From Xenorhabdus yunnanensis (lineage in GTDB: Bacteria > Pseudomonadota > Gammaproteobacteria > Enterobacterales > Enterobacteriaceae): a DNA stretch of 64,000 bases. The DNA is taken from positions 1-64,000 of the forward strand of contig NZ_JAQRFI010000016.1 of the NCBI RefSeq assembly GCF_028598805.1. The letters are read 5' to 3'. The notes beneath the pieces are model-generated. The model was not told the DNA's origin. It searched no databases and saw only the letters and a program-made list of their open reading frames with translations. Below, one piece after another: positions 36,389-45,764 of this stretch. A program made the translations under genes and the position numbers. How positions within the stretch are numbered: position 1 is the stretch's first letter; every line of letters begins with the position of its first letter.

Positions 36389-37804
36389 TTACCGTTCCCT
36401 CAAACTTTCATCTAAGTGCTGTTGCAGCGGACTCAAGAAGTAATCGATCACCCGCCGCTGGTCGGTTTTTATTTCTGCAGTGATCGACATGCCCGGAGAC
36501 AACGCAACTCGCTGTCCATTGATCAGCAAGTGATCCGACTTTAGACGAATACGGGTGCTATAGATGAGTCCCCGCTTTTCGTCTTCAATGGCATCGTTCG
36601 ATACGCTCAGCACTTCACCGTCAACGGTGCCGTACTTAGTGAAATTAAAGGTTTCCACTTTAACAGTGACCGATTGACCAATATGTACGAACCCCACATC
36701 CTTGTTTTCCAGCATGGCTTCCACTTCTATCGGTTGGTTTGCGGGGACAATGACCATCAGCGGCTGAGCCGGTGTCACCACGCCACCGACAGTATGGACA
36801 GCCAGTTGTTGAACTGTGCCGGCCACCGGTGCTTTGAGGATGGTCAGGTTTTCATGATGACGAGCTTTCGTCAGTTCCTGATTCAGGATCGCTGCTTTCT
36901 GGTTAGCTTCCTGCTGTAAATCGAGCATGGCGCGGCGATTTTGCGCAACAACCGCTTCACGCCGACGCCGCGCCTCTTCCTGGGCAGCGGTGTTCTGCAA
37001 GACACTGGCCTGCTGCACGCTTAACTGACGTTGCAGATCTAGCCGGGCTTGCTCTTTTTCCAGATACGCATGTCGTGACACATACTGTTTCGTCAATAAC
37101 CGTTGGTAGTCCTCGGCCAATCGCGTAGCGATCGGCAACGTTTTTTGCAGGCTGGTTACCTGGGCCTGGGCAGACTGGATTTCGGCGCTGCGTTGACGGA
37201 TCTCTGCATCCACCAACTCCAGATTGCTACGGTATTCCTGATATTGCCCTTGAAGCCAACTCTGGGCACTGAGCACCTGATCTGGGTTGGCGTTGGAAAT
37301 CGTTCCTGCCAGCGACGCCGGCGGCTGTTGTTGATTGATCGCATCAAGCATGGCTGTGCTGCGTGCACTGTCGATACGGGCGGCCAGTAACTCGCTCTGG
37401 ATCCGGCTGACATCAGCATTCGCCGCCGTCGGGTCGAGTTCGATCAACAACTCGCCCACTTTCACCGCCTGACCGTCATTGACATGGATCGCTCTGACTA
37501 CCGCCGTTTCGCTGGGTTGAATCAGCTTGGTTTTGCCATTGGGAACGACCTTGCCCGGTGCGACCGCTACCACCTCAATTTTACCGATGCAGGCCCAGAG
37601 CACTGCCAATAAAGCGAAGCCCATGATGCTCCAGATGAAAATCCTTGGTGCTGGGTGAACCGGCGTTTCCTGCAACTCCAACGCCGTTGGTAAAAACTGT
37701 AATTCATGAGGAAGACGCGGCGGCGTATCCATGTTTTTACGCTGGCGCCAGGCCTGACGCCATATGCTGCGATAGCGCTGCAATAAAGAAAGAGTGGCAC
37801 TCAT
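36389..37804 (-). CDS. HlyD-family type I secretion adaptor
   Basis: This 471-aa periplasmic adaptor (membrane fusion protein) has a cytoplasmic N-tail of about 50 residues and one membrane helix (IFIWSIMGFALLAVLWACI). The first lipoyl half follows (VVAVAPGKVVPNGKTKLIQP). A long coiled coil of Gln/Ala/Arg-rich helices covers about 140-310. The second lipoyl half (ILKAPVAGTVQQLAVHTVGG) and the beta-barrel region (VKVETFNFTKYGTVDGEVL; SPGMSITAEIKT) complete it. It links the inner-membrane ABC exporter to an outer-membrane TolC-type channel that is not encoded here. It starts 88 bp after the exporter gene. Confidence 0.95.
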   Translation of the reverse strand: MSATLSLLQRYRSIWRQAWRQRKNMDTPPRLPHELQFLPTALELQETPVHPAPRIFIWSIMGFALLAVLWACIGKIEVVAVAPGKVVPNGKTKLIQPSETAVVRAIHVNDGQAVKVGELLIELDPTAANADVSRIQSELLAARIDSARSTAMLDAINQQQPPASLAGTISNANPDQVLSAQSWLQGQYQEYRSNLELVDAEIRQRSAEIQSAQAQVTSLQKTLPIATRLAEDYQRLLTKQYVSRHAYLEKEQARLDLQRQLSVQQASVLQNTAAQEEARRRREAVVAQNRRAMLDLQQEANQKAAILNQELTKARHHENLTILKAPVAGTVQQLAVHTVGGVVTPAQPLMVIVPANQPIEVEAMLENKDVGFVHIGQSVTVKVETFNFTKYGTVDGEVLSVSNDAIEDEKRGLIYSTRIRLKSDHLLINGQRVALSPGMSITAEIKTDQRRVIDYFLSPLQQHLDESLRER

Positions 37805-37892
37805 ACGAAATTATTTTCCTTGAGTCGGGGTGTATTGTCTTGATCACGTCTGCTTCTGGTAACGTTACTAGCCAGTATCATCGACGAAGCCT

Positions 37893-40028
37893 TCAGCCTT
37901 GCTGCATTTGGTACAGTCGTGAATAGTGACCATCCTGACGCGCCAGTAACTCAGCATGGGCACCCTGTTCAACGATCTGCCCGCGCTCCATCACAATGAT
38001 ACGATGAGCGTCGCGCACTGCTGACAATCGATGGGCGATAATAATGACCGTACGTCCTTTGCAAATGCTCTGCATGTTCTGCTGAACCACCCGTTCAGAT
38101 TCGTAATCCAATGCACTAGTCGCTTCGTCGAAAATCAAAATACGGGGATCACCGATCAAAGCGCGGGCAATAGCCACCCGTTGCCGTTGACCGCCCGAAA
38201 GTGACGCACCGTGTTCACCCACTATCGTGTCGTAACCTTCCGGCAGCTCAAGGATGAACTCATGGGCTCCTGCCATTTTTGCAGCATGCATAACCACTTC
38301 GAGTGGCGTCCCCGGGTCGCTCAAGGCAATATTTTCACGAATGCTGCGGTTAAATAGCATATTGTCCTGCAACACGACGCCAATCTGCCGGCGCAATGAG
38401 GAAACATCAGCCAATGCCAGATCCATGCCATCGACCAGTACCCGCCCGCGCTCCGGTACATAGAGCCGCTGCAACAGGCGAGTCAGGGTACTTTTGCCTG
38501 AGCCTGAACGGCCAACCACACCAATAATTTCTCCGGCACCCATGCTCAGGTTGACGCCACTCAGCACCTCAGAGCCATCGGGGCGATAGCGAAAATGCAC
38601 CTGTTCGAATGTAACCTGCCCTTTAAGCGGCGGTACTGTACTGCGTGTAGACTGAGACAATTCAGTATGGGAATTGAGGATGTCTCCCAGACGCTGCACC
38701 GAGACGCCGGTTTGCTGGAAGCTGGTCCATAGCTGAGCCAGACGCATAATAGGGCCGCTGACACGGCCAGCCAGCATATTAAAAGCGATCAGTTCTCCCA
38801 CCGATAGTTGCCCTTCTATCACAAGGCGGGCACCCAGCCAGAGGGTAGCAACCGTGACAAGTTTGCCGATAAGCGAAACACTTTCGTTAGCGAGCGTCGA
38901 TAAAGTCTGGGTTTTGAAACCCGCTGCCACATAAGCCGCCATCTGGTTATCCCATTTACGGATGATTTGCGGTTCAACCGACATTGATTTCAGGGTATCA
39001 ATGCCGTTTACTGTTTCAACAAGAAATGCCTGATTTTCAGCGTTGCGTGTGAAGCTGTCCTGTAACCGCTTACGCAAAAGCGGGGTTATTAAAGCCGAAA
39101 CCAGGGCATAGAGAGGCAAAGACACCAACACAATGAGGGTCAGCCAGCCACTGTAAAAGAGCATGACCAAAATAAAGACTAAGGAAAAAAAGACATCAAT
39201 CATCAGCGTAATGGCATTGCCGGTGAGGAAACTACGAATGTTTTCCAGTTCGCGTACACGTGCAACAGAATCACCGACGCGCCTGGCTTGAAAGTACGCC
39301 AGTGGTAAATTGATTAAATGCCGAAACAGACCTGACCCCAACTCTACATCAATCCGGCTGGTCGTATGCGCAAACACATAGCTACGCAGACCACTCAAGG
39401 CCGACTCAAACAGCATAATGCCTAACAGCCCTGCCGCGACAACATCCAATGTCGTCAGGCCGTGGTGTACCAGCACTTTGTCCATGACCACCTGAAAGAA
39501 CAACGGTGTCACCAAGGCAAACAACTGCAAGGCAAAAGATCCCAACAAAACTTCGCCCAGCAACTTGCGGTATTTGACGATAGCCGGGATAAACCAGGTG
39601 AAATCAAAACGTGAAGATTCACCAGATACACTATTTCCAGAGCGCACGAGTATCAGTTGCCCAGTCCAACGTTGCTCAAGTCCCTCGAAGCTGATAACTT
39701 CAGCGCGAGCTGAACGCGGATCCTGAATCAACGCTTGTTCCTGATCGACCTTGGCTAAAATGAAAAACTTCCCCTTCCGGTCAATAGCAATAGCAGGTAA
39801 TGGTGTGTGTTCAAGTCTGGCAGGTGTGGTGCACACAGCCTTGGCTTTCAGCCCCGATTTCCGTGCAGCCAGCAGCAGCTCCTGCTGGGTCACACCTTGA
39901 TTAGCGGCAGAGAATTCATGTGATAGTTGTTCGATTGAGATGGCTATGTTGTGAAACTTGGCCAACATGGCCAGACAAATCAGTCCGGTATCCAGTTCCG
40001 GGGGAAAATTCGGCGACTCAGTGCTCAT
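37893..40028 (-). CDS. Type I secretion ABC exporter with C39-like domain
   Basis: This 711-aa HlyB/LapB-type exporter starts with a C39-like domain (LDTGLICLAMLAKFH). The catalytic Cys of true C39 peptidases is replaced at the DTG position, so it should bind rather than cut the substrate. A six-helix membrane domain follows at about 155-430. The nucleotide-binding domain has Walker A GRSGSGKSTL, signature LSGGQRQRVAIARAL, Walker B ILIFDEATSALD and the switch His in IIAHRLSAVR. It is the first gene of the operon and should export the giant RTX protein at 28408-35157 in one step across both membranes. Confidence 0.95.
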   Translation of the reverse strand: MSTESPNFPPELDTGLICLAMLAKFHNIAISIEQLSHEFSAANQGVTQQELLLAARKSGLKAKAVCTTPARLEHTPLPAIAIDRKGKFFILAKVDQEQALIQDPRSARAEVISFEGLEQRWTGQLILVRSGNSVSGESSRFDFTWFIPAIVKYRKLLGEVLLGSFALQLFALVTPLFFQVVMDKVLVHHGLTTLDVVAAGLLGIMLFESALSGLRSYVFAHTTSRIDVELGSGLFRHLINLPLAYFQARRVGDSVARVRELENIRSFLTGNAITLMIDVFFSLVFILVMLFYSGWLTLIVLVSLPLYALVSALITPLLRKRLQDSFTRNAENQAFLVETVNGIDTLKSMSVEPQIIRKWDNQMAAYVAAGFKTQTLSTLANESVSLIGKLVTVATLWLGARLVIEGQLSVGELIAFNMLAGRVSGPIMRLAQLWTSFQQTGVSVQRLGDILNSHTELSQSTRSTVPPLKGQVTFEQVHFRYRPDGSEVLSGVNLSMGAGEIIGVVGRSGSGKSTLTRLLQRLYVPERGRVLVDGMDLALADVSSLRRQIGVVLQDNMLFNRSIRENIALSDPGTPLEVVMHAAKMAGAHEFILELPEGYDTIVGEHGASLSGGQRQRVAIARALIGDPRILIFDEATSALDYESERVVQQNMQSICKGRTVIIIAHRLSAVRDAHRIIVMERGQIVEQGAHAELLARQDGHYSRLYQMQQG

Positions 40029-40559
40029 TTATTCTTTTTTCCGTATTGCGTATGTGACTATCTTGCAAACTAAAAATATTAAGTCATGCAGTGGCAGCAG
40101 ATTGGGTATTATTAATTAGCGTTACATATATATTCAATAAAACTTATGTATATCGAATGAAAATTAAAATATTCAGTAGGTTTAACTGTCTACTGTGACT
40201 AAATGATAATTAATTGACTTTTAATAAACGCATTAATACCATCACTTAGCACATTCGTCTGAAATTAAATAAAATACTATAAAATACTATAAAATCATTA
40301 AGATATGTAATATTGGTAAGGGAATTCAAAATCAACAATATAAATTAAATTTATCTTTAGTGGGGGGTAGGAGGATTGAGCGGTATTGATGTCTGTTTTT
40401 CTGAATGGGACAAGGTGCATTGGCCTGTTCCACGGCGCATTCAATAAAAGATTATTTTCATTTCAGCAATTCCATTTGTATCATAATCTGCCAGAGAAGA
40501 CAGACTGATTGTCTGGTCATCCCTACGTTTTGCTTCAACTGACGCGCTGCGCTTGTCAT
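40029..40559. other. AT-rich regulatory region upstream of the secretion operon
   Basis: About 530 bp without a gene. It should hold the promoter of the minus-strand exporter operon, but I cannot assign -35/-10 boxes with confidence. ATAAAATACTATAAAATACT (from about 40269) is a short direct repeat. Sequence shared with element 1 begins at about 40540 (CTGACGCGCTGCGCTTGTC). Confidence 0.5.
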
Positions 40560-40601
40560 CTCCGTTCTACCGGGCTAATACATTAACCCGGTAGCACGGA
40601 G
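40560..40601. repeat. Conserved hairpin of P4-like element 2
   Basis: CTCCGTTCTACCGGG (40560-40574) pairs with CCCGGTAGCACGGAG (40587-40601) with one mismatch. It corresponds to the perfect hairpin at 12721-12763. The loop and the following GAGCTGAAAAACACCTGCC are also conserved. Confidence 0.65.
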
Positions 40602-40627
40602 AGCTGAAAAACACCTGCCAGAAAAAA

Positions 40628-40830
40628 TATTTCCTCACCTGCTCCTCATTTTTCTCCTCACTTTTTATTTTCCTCACTGTGAAAACAGGTGAGGAATCGA
40701 TAATTTTTTATCCTTAAAAATCAACGTGTTTTATGTTCCTCACTTTTTCCATATATATGCGAAAAAAGTGAGGAATTTGGTGAAGCATAAATTTCCTCTC
40801 CTCACCGTTCCTCACTTTCTGACTCACTTT
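40628..40830. repeat. Iteron-like CCTCAC/GTGAGG cluster of element 2
   Basis: The same array as at 12790-12991: repeated CCTCAC(T/C) motifs, an inverted pair around TATATATGC (CTCACTTTTTCC, GAAAAAAGTGAG), and CCTCACCGTTCCTCACTTTC just before the primase stop. Conservation of the motifs while spacers drift points to protein binding, most likely by the primase/helicase at the replication origin. Confidence 0.65.
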
Positions 40831-42933
40831 TTAATCTTTATTGTTCTGGTTAATAATCGTGAGTTCCTGCCCGTGGCGGGTAATCATCCCGTCCTGTTCT
40901 AACTTGGTTAACCAGCGGCTGAAATTCTTCACATTCACGCCCATAGATTTTAAATCATCACGGACAAGGGCAATGCTGCAAGGTTCTTTCAAAGCAGTGC
41001 GCGAGCGGATACACTGCCACAAGGCTGTGTGGTTATCAGTTTTATTGGCGATATGATCGATGTCTTCCTCTTCAACCGGATCACGCGGCCTGTCAATCAG
41101 CGCCAGTGACGTAATCTCTTCACCGTCTTTATCGGTAAAAAGTTCAACTACGCGCATGTCATAAGCTTTGGTTTCCGGTTCTTCGGCATCTTTCATTTTG
41201 GTGCAGGTGATAACCAGTGCACCGCCTTTTTTCCCTTCCCGGTTGATCCGATATTCAACATCCAGCGCCGCACGAAAGGCACTGGAACCTCTTGCGCCTT
41301 TGCTTTCATCTTTGCCGGAATGGTGAACCACGAGAATGCTTGCGCCTGTTTTAGCTTTCAGCTCGTCACAGCCCCGGACAAACGCGCCCATATCTTTTGA
41401 ATCATTTTCATCAGCGCCGCCAAAACAGCGGGCTAAGGTGTCCAGAATAATCAGGCGTACCGGTTCGCCTGTTTCAGATTCAACCTGCTGGGCTGCGACC
41501 ACCAGTTCATGCACTTCGGCAGGCGAGGCCGGAAAGACTGGCGTATTGATCAGATACATATTTTTAACTGCCTGACCATTAACGATTTCCCATGCTTTGA
41601 TGCGCCGGGGCACACCAATTCCGCCTTCGCCGACAACGTACAGCACAGAACCCTGAGCAACCTGTTTCCCTGCCCATGGCTTACCCGTGGCAATATGACA
41701 ACCCCATGCGCCTGCCAGAAAACTTTTATATGACCCGCTAGCTCCGTAAATGCTGCATAAGGAATGTGCTGGAATAATACCTTTAACCACGTAGTCTAGC
41801 TGGGCATCAAAGCCTTCTGAGCCGATTGATAACGGTAATTTTGTTTTACGATTAGGGTAAATGCTTTCAACATTGCCATAACGACGGGTTTCTATTGCGT
41901 CACTGTTCATCGGTTCCCTTACCTGAAATAAGCCCTCACAAAATGCCTGCTTTGCTGCCACAATGCCATATTGCTGGCGATAATCATCCCAATCGGCTTT
42001 ATGTTCTGTCGGTGGTAACGTGACCCAACCATTCACCGCAAGGGCCGCTTTTTCTGCTGAGATCTTGCCGACATTCACTTTGGGTTTACCGTGCTTATCC
42101 AGCTCGTCGGGGCGGTGCCAGTCATTATCTGCGGCAATAATGATTTTGGTGTCCGGCCAGCGTTCCCGAATGGCTTTGGCAACAGAAGATAAATTACCTG
42201 CATCTAATGCTGCTAGAACAGTACCCTTATAGAGCTGGATAACCGTGAGTGCTGTGGCGTAACCTTCGGTAATGATCACCGCGTCGGGGAACGCTTCCAG
42301 CGCTGATACGGCAATAAACGCGCCTTTTTTCTGGCTGCCGGGAAGGAATTTTTTCTCGCCATTGGGTTTAATGATCTGCGCACCGGTGACTTTTTTATCC
42401 AGTGCTGTCAGTACCAGCACTGTCGAATTATCAAACAGTAGCCGCTGATCAAGGTGTTTCAGACCCTTTGCAGTCAGATAGGGTGATTGTCCGGCGACAG
42501 TTTGCGCCATCAGTGCTGCCACTCTTTCAGCAATCGGTAGTGTTGGATGGGTTTCTTTGGCTGGCTTGGGGGCTGGCAAAGGTAGCGCCAATACATTAGC
42601 AACGACTTTTGCCGCCTCAGTAACAGAGATCCCTTTGGTTCTTGCCACTAAATCCAGTCCATCACCATAATTCGGCGCGTCACACTGGCGACAGTGCCAG
42701 TTGCCGTGATGGTGATCGTCAATAAAGTGAAAACGGTCAGTACCACCGCAAATAGGACAAGCGCCATGCTTTCCCTTTGTGGGGATATCAATACCACAAG
42801 CGGGCAGCAGATTTTGCCAGGAATACATAGCCGAGATTTTCACGGTTTGGATAAGATTAAGCGGTTTTTGACTGCCCGCTGTTTTTTGAACTGTAAATTT
42901 GGGGCGAGTTTGGGTATGCTGTGTATCAGCCAT
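40831..42933 (-). CDS. P4-like primase/helicase (intact copy)
   Basis: This 700-aa protein starts MADTQHTQTRPKF. The N-terminal zinc ribbon has CPICGGTDRF ... HCRQC (about 55-85). A TOPRIM-like region gives ITEGYATALTV and IIIAADNDW. A RepA-type hexameric ATPase follows with Walker A-like YGASGSYKSFLAG (about 400), Walker B LIILDTLARCFGG and ILVVHHSGKDESKGARGS. The C-terminus is a winged helix (NVKNFSRWLTKLEQDGMITR). It combines priming and helicase functions for autonomous replication of the element. It differs from classical P4 alpha in having a RepA-like rather than SF3 helicase. It is the intact counterpart of the pseudogene at 12992-15094. Confidence 0.9.
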   Translation of the reverse strand: MADTQHTQTRPKFTVQKTAGSQKPLNLIQTVKISAMYSWQNLLPACGIDIPTKGKHGACPICGGTDRFHFIDDHHHGNWHCRQCDAPNYGDGLDLVARTKGISVTEAAKVVANVLALPLPAPKPAKETHPTLPIAERVAALMAQTVAGQSPYLTAKGLKHLDQRLLFDNSTVLVLTALDKKVTGAQIIKPNGEKKFLPGSQKKGAFIAVSALEAFPDAVIITEGYATALTVIQLYKGTVLAALDAGNLSSVAKAIRERWPDTKIIIAADNDWHRPDELDKHGKPKVNVGKISAEKAALAVNGWVTLPPTEHKADWDDYRQQYGIVAAKQAFCEGLFQVREPMNSDAIETRRYGNVESIYPNRKTKLPLSIGSEGFDAQLDYVVKGIIPAHSLCSIYGASGSYKSFLAGAWGCHIATGKPWAGKQVAQGSVLYVVGEGGIGVPRRIKAWEIVNGQAVKNMYLINTPVFPASPAEVHELVVAAQQVESETGEPVRLIILDTLARCFGGADENDSKDMGAFVRGCDELKAKTGASILVVHHSGKDESKGARGSSAFRAALDVEYRINREGKKGGALVITCTKMKDAEEPETKAYDMRVVELFTDKDGEEITSLALIDRPRDPVEEEDIDHIANKTDNHTALWQCIRSRTALKEPCSIALVRDDLKSMGVNVKNFSRWLTKLEQDGMITRHGQELTIINQNNKD

Positions 42934-43043
42934 CGTTTTTTACCTCAATTAACGGTTGTTGATGAAACGCCCTGTCAGTGTGTGCCGCACTTCGGGGCGT
43001 TGTATTTTTATGTTACTTTTCTTATGTCATCTTCTTTTCTGTG

Positions 43044-43250
43044 TTATGCCGCCCGTGATTCAGCAATACGCTGGGCAATCCAGTCATCAATCTCTGCTTC
43101 AATAAAAGCAACGGAACGTGGGCCAATCTTGACCTGTTTCGGGAATTTCCCATCACTAATCAGTTTGTAGATCCACGCTTTGCTATAGCCTGTTCTACGC
43201 TGTACTTCCGGCAAACGAATCAGGTTGGTTTTCAATGCTGCCACTGTCAT
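43044..43250 (-). CDS. AlpA-family regulator of element 2
   Basis: This 68-aa protein starts MTVAALKTNLIRLPEVQRRT, after AGGAGAAGTGAC. It is nearly identical to the element 1 copy; differences such as SDGKFPKQVKIGPRS are scattered. It carries the AlpA helix-turn-helix (GYSKAWIYKLI). It should regulate the adjacent integrase and possibly the primase. Gene order and spacing match element 1. Confidence 0.9.
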   Translation of the reverse strand: MTVAALKTNLIRLPEVQRRTGYSKAWIYKLISDGKFPKQVKIGPRSVAFIEAEIDDWIAQRIAESRAA

Positions 43251-43389
43251 GTCACTTCTCCTGTTACCCAGTCCCTGAAATATCATCGTGGACGTTGTTT
43301 GATGACAGGCGGATTATTTAAAAAGCAAGACTTAATGAACAGCGTTAATTGTTTTTCTCCCGATGAAAATTAACGGGTTGCAAATTGTA

Positions 43390-44661
43390 CTAGCGGTTTT
43401 TCCTGTCGCGCAGTGGTTTGGCGAAATCATAGGGTGTGATTGACTTTTCCCGGTTCGCATCCAGATAATCCGCCCACCATTGCACCATCAGCCGCCGTTC
43501 ATCCAGATGTTTAGAAGTGTGAATATAGGCTGCCCGCACGTTGTTTCGTTCGATATGGCTGAGCTGGCGTTCGATGGCGTCATCGCTCCACAGACCGGAT
43601 TCACCCATTGCACCGCGCGCCATTGTGCGGAAGCCATGCCCGCAGACATCGGTTTGGGTGTTGTAGCCTATGTTGCGTAATATTCTGTTAACAGTGCTTG
43701 CACTCATGACTTTCGAGGAACCATGAGCGCTGGGAAACATCACGTCACAGTTGCCACTCAGTGTGTGCAAGGACTTGATAAGTGAAACCGCTTGGTGACT
43801 CAAAGGCACAATGTGATCAGTCTTCATTTTCATACCACGTTCAGAAAAGCGAACACCTTTGATGGGTTTTCGTGTGGCAGGAATTTTCCAGACGGCATTT
43901 TCAAGATCGATTTCCTGCCAACGGGCAAATCTTAGCTCGCTGGAGCGGACAAATGTCAATAATGTCAGTTCAACGGAGATCTTGAATAGTAAGCGCCCAC
44001 GATAGGAAGATAAGCGCTTCATGAGATCAGGCAAACATTCATGGGGCAGAGCCGGGTGATGATGAGATTTTGCAGTAGTGAGTGTGCCTGCCATATCGTT
44101 AGCTGGGTTGAATTCCAGAATATCATTCTGGACGGCGTATCGCATAATCGAAGTGATGCGTTGGCGTAAACGCTGGGCAGTGTCATGCTTACCTTGTTCA
44201 TCAATGGCTCTGACTGGGGCCAAAAGTTGGCTAGTGCGTAATGTGGTAATATCGCGTGTGCCAATGCAGGGGAAAATATGTTGTTCAAGGCTACGCAGTA
44301 CTATCTGACGGTAATGTTCATCCCAACGCTTATTACTGGCATGCCAAGCACGGGCGACTTGTTCAAAGGTATTCACTTTGGTCGGAGAAGATGTACTTTT
44401 TTTCTCTGCTTTAGGGTCAATGCCCTGTGCCATCAGCTTTTTAGCTTCATCGCGTTTAGTACGAGCTTCGGCTAGTGACACGGCGGGATAGACACCAAAC
44501 GCCATCCGGTCTTCTTTTTTATCGGTGGGGCGACGGTACTTCATTCGCCAATATTTGGATCCGCGTGACGTGATCTCTAGATAAAGACCTCCACCATCGG
44601 CAAGTTTGTAGGTTTTTTCTTTGGGTTTTGCGGTTTCGACTTGTCGTGCGTTTAATTTCAT
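43390..44661 (-). CDS. P4-type tyrosine integrase of element 2
   Basis: This 423-aa integrase is collinear with the copy at 15546-16817: DUF4102 domain (KLADGGGLYLEITSRGSKYW), then catalytic RSSELRFARW, HGFRTMARGAMGES and SHIERNNVRAAYIHT. It reads away from the right junction with topB, leaving about 180 bp for its promoter and attachment site. It is the enzyme expected to have inserted the 19-kb element. Relatives of this integrase usually use a tRNA 3' end, so topB may be a secondary target. Confidence 0.93.
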   Translation of the reverse strand: MKLNARQVETAKPKEKTYKLADGGGLYLEITSRGSKYWRMKYRRPTDKKEDRMAFGVYPAVSLAEARTKRDEAKKLMAQGIDPKAEKKSTSSPTKVNTFEQVARAWHASNKRWDEHYRQIVLRSLEQHIFPCIGTRDITTLRTSQLLAPVRAIDEQGKHDTAQRLRQRITSIMRYAVQNDILEFNPANDMAGTLTTAKSHHHPALPHECLPDLMKRLSSYRGRLLFKISVELTLLTFVRSSELRFARWQEIDLENAVWKIPATRKPIKGVRFSERGMKMKTDHIVPLSHQAVSLIKSLHTLSGNCDVMFPSAHGSSKVMSASTVNRILRNIGYNTQTDVCGHGFRTMARGAMGESGLWSDDAIERQLSHIERNNVRAAYIHTSKHLDERRLMVQWWADYLDANREKSITPYDFAKPLRDRKNR

Positions 44662-44842
44662 TATTAGGGCATCTCTGTAATCGAATAGTAAGCATCGAGC
44701 GGTAAGTGCCCCAGATTATGCCCCGCACTGCATATTGATTGCAACAGACTAAACTAGACGTAAGGATAAGAAATCATGCTGATTTTATTGGAGTTTATGA
44801 AAATTATTTTACTTAGCTAGACTCCACTGGAAATTGAAGTGG
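44662..44842. other. Integrase promoter and right attachment region
   Basis: No gene. The last ~40 bp before the junction (CACTGGAAATTGAAGTGGT) match the corresponding end of element 1 at about 16969-16987. ACAGACTAAACTAGACGTA is also shared. It probably holds integrase arm sites and the integrase promoter. Confidence 0.6.
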
Positions 44843-44858
44843 TTCCCGTGTCTGGAAT
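44843..44858. other. Right attachment repeat of the topB element
   Basis: TTCCCGTGTCTGGAAT, the partner of 25798-25813 with one mismatch. Reading through it restores the topB frame. Confidence 0.85.
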
Positions 44859-45764
44859 GACAAAAAAATCACGGCACACCATGCCATTATTCCCACGCGT
44901 CATCCTTTTGATCTCACCCGGTTAACGACCGATGAGCTAAAGGTTTATCAGCTTATCCGTCAATATTATCTGGCGCAATTTCTGCCGGTGCAGGAAACCG
45001 ATGTGACTGCGGTAACACTGGATATCGGCGGGCAGTTATTCCGGGTGAAAGGCCGGGTGAATGTGATCACAGGCTGGAAGGCACTGTTTGCAGATGGAAC
45101 GAGAGAACATGAAAAGGAAGACGAGCAGGAAGCCGGTTTACCCCTGCCGGCCCTTAACCAGGGCGATCGCTGTCAGGTGATTGAGGCAAAAATTCAGTCA
45201 CTGTACACCAAACCGCCGGCACCGTTTACTGAAGGTACCCTGATTGCCGCGATGAAAAATGCCGCCAGTCTGGTCAGTGATCCGCAATTAAAGCAAGTCT
45301 TGCGAGAAAGTGCCGGGCTGGGTACAGAAGCGACCCGGGCCGGAATTCTGGATACGTTGTTTAAACGCCAGCTGATTGAGCGAAAAAAGAAAGCGATCCA
45401 CGCGACGCCGCTGGCGCAGGAACTGATTGCCGGGCTGCCGGCGGTACTGACCGATCCGGGTATGACCGCGTTATGGGAACAATCGCTGGAAGATATTGCA
45501 CAGGGCAAAGCGTCGCTGGCGGTTTTTATGCAAAAACAGGCGCAGTGGCTTTTGCATTTAGTCGAGCGCGGCAAGGCTCAGCCGCTGCATCTGACGTTGC
45601 CGAAAACACCCGAATGCCCGAACTGTGGCGGCCGGATGCGGCAACGGCAGGGAAAAACCGCGCCGTTCTGGGGCTGTGTAAACTATCCGGCCTGCAAGGG
45701 GATGCTGAATGACAAAGCGGTAGCCCAATCGCGTAAAGCCCGGCGGAAAAATCAGAACGCATGA
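44844..45764 (+). pseudogene. topB: topB, 3' part: DNA topoisomerase III
   Basis: This is the continuation of the gene broken at 25813: SRVWNDKKITAHHAIIPT follows the attachment repeat in frame. It continues through the type IA core (GLGTEATRAGILDTLFKRQL) to a C-terminal zinc-finger-like segment (CPNCGGRMR ... GCVNYPACKG) and ends at 45764. The remainder is normal for ICE-borne TopB. An ATG at 44988 could start a fragment, but that would lack the TOPRIM and active-site Tyr. Together the two parts form a non-functional topoisomerase unless the element excises, and the TGA at 25601 would still remain. Confidence 0.9.

Larger units (their letters stand above)
25798..44858 (-). mobile_element. 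19-kb P4-like integrative element inserted in topB
   Basis: The element is bounded by TTCCCGCGTCTGGAAT (25798-25813) and TTCCCGTGTCTGGAAT (44843-44858). Joining the two topB halves across one copy restores a continuous reading frame (QLVSRVWNDKKITAHHAIIP). A P4-type integrase gene reads away from the right junction, and the terminal ~30 bp match the corresponding end of element 1 beside tRNA-Phe. Cargo from right to left: integrase, AlpA, primase, iterons, type I secretion operon, then a second recombinase and a Ner-like regulator. Confidence 0.9.
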
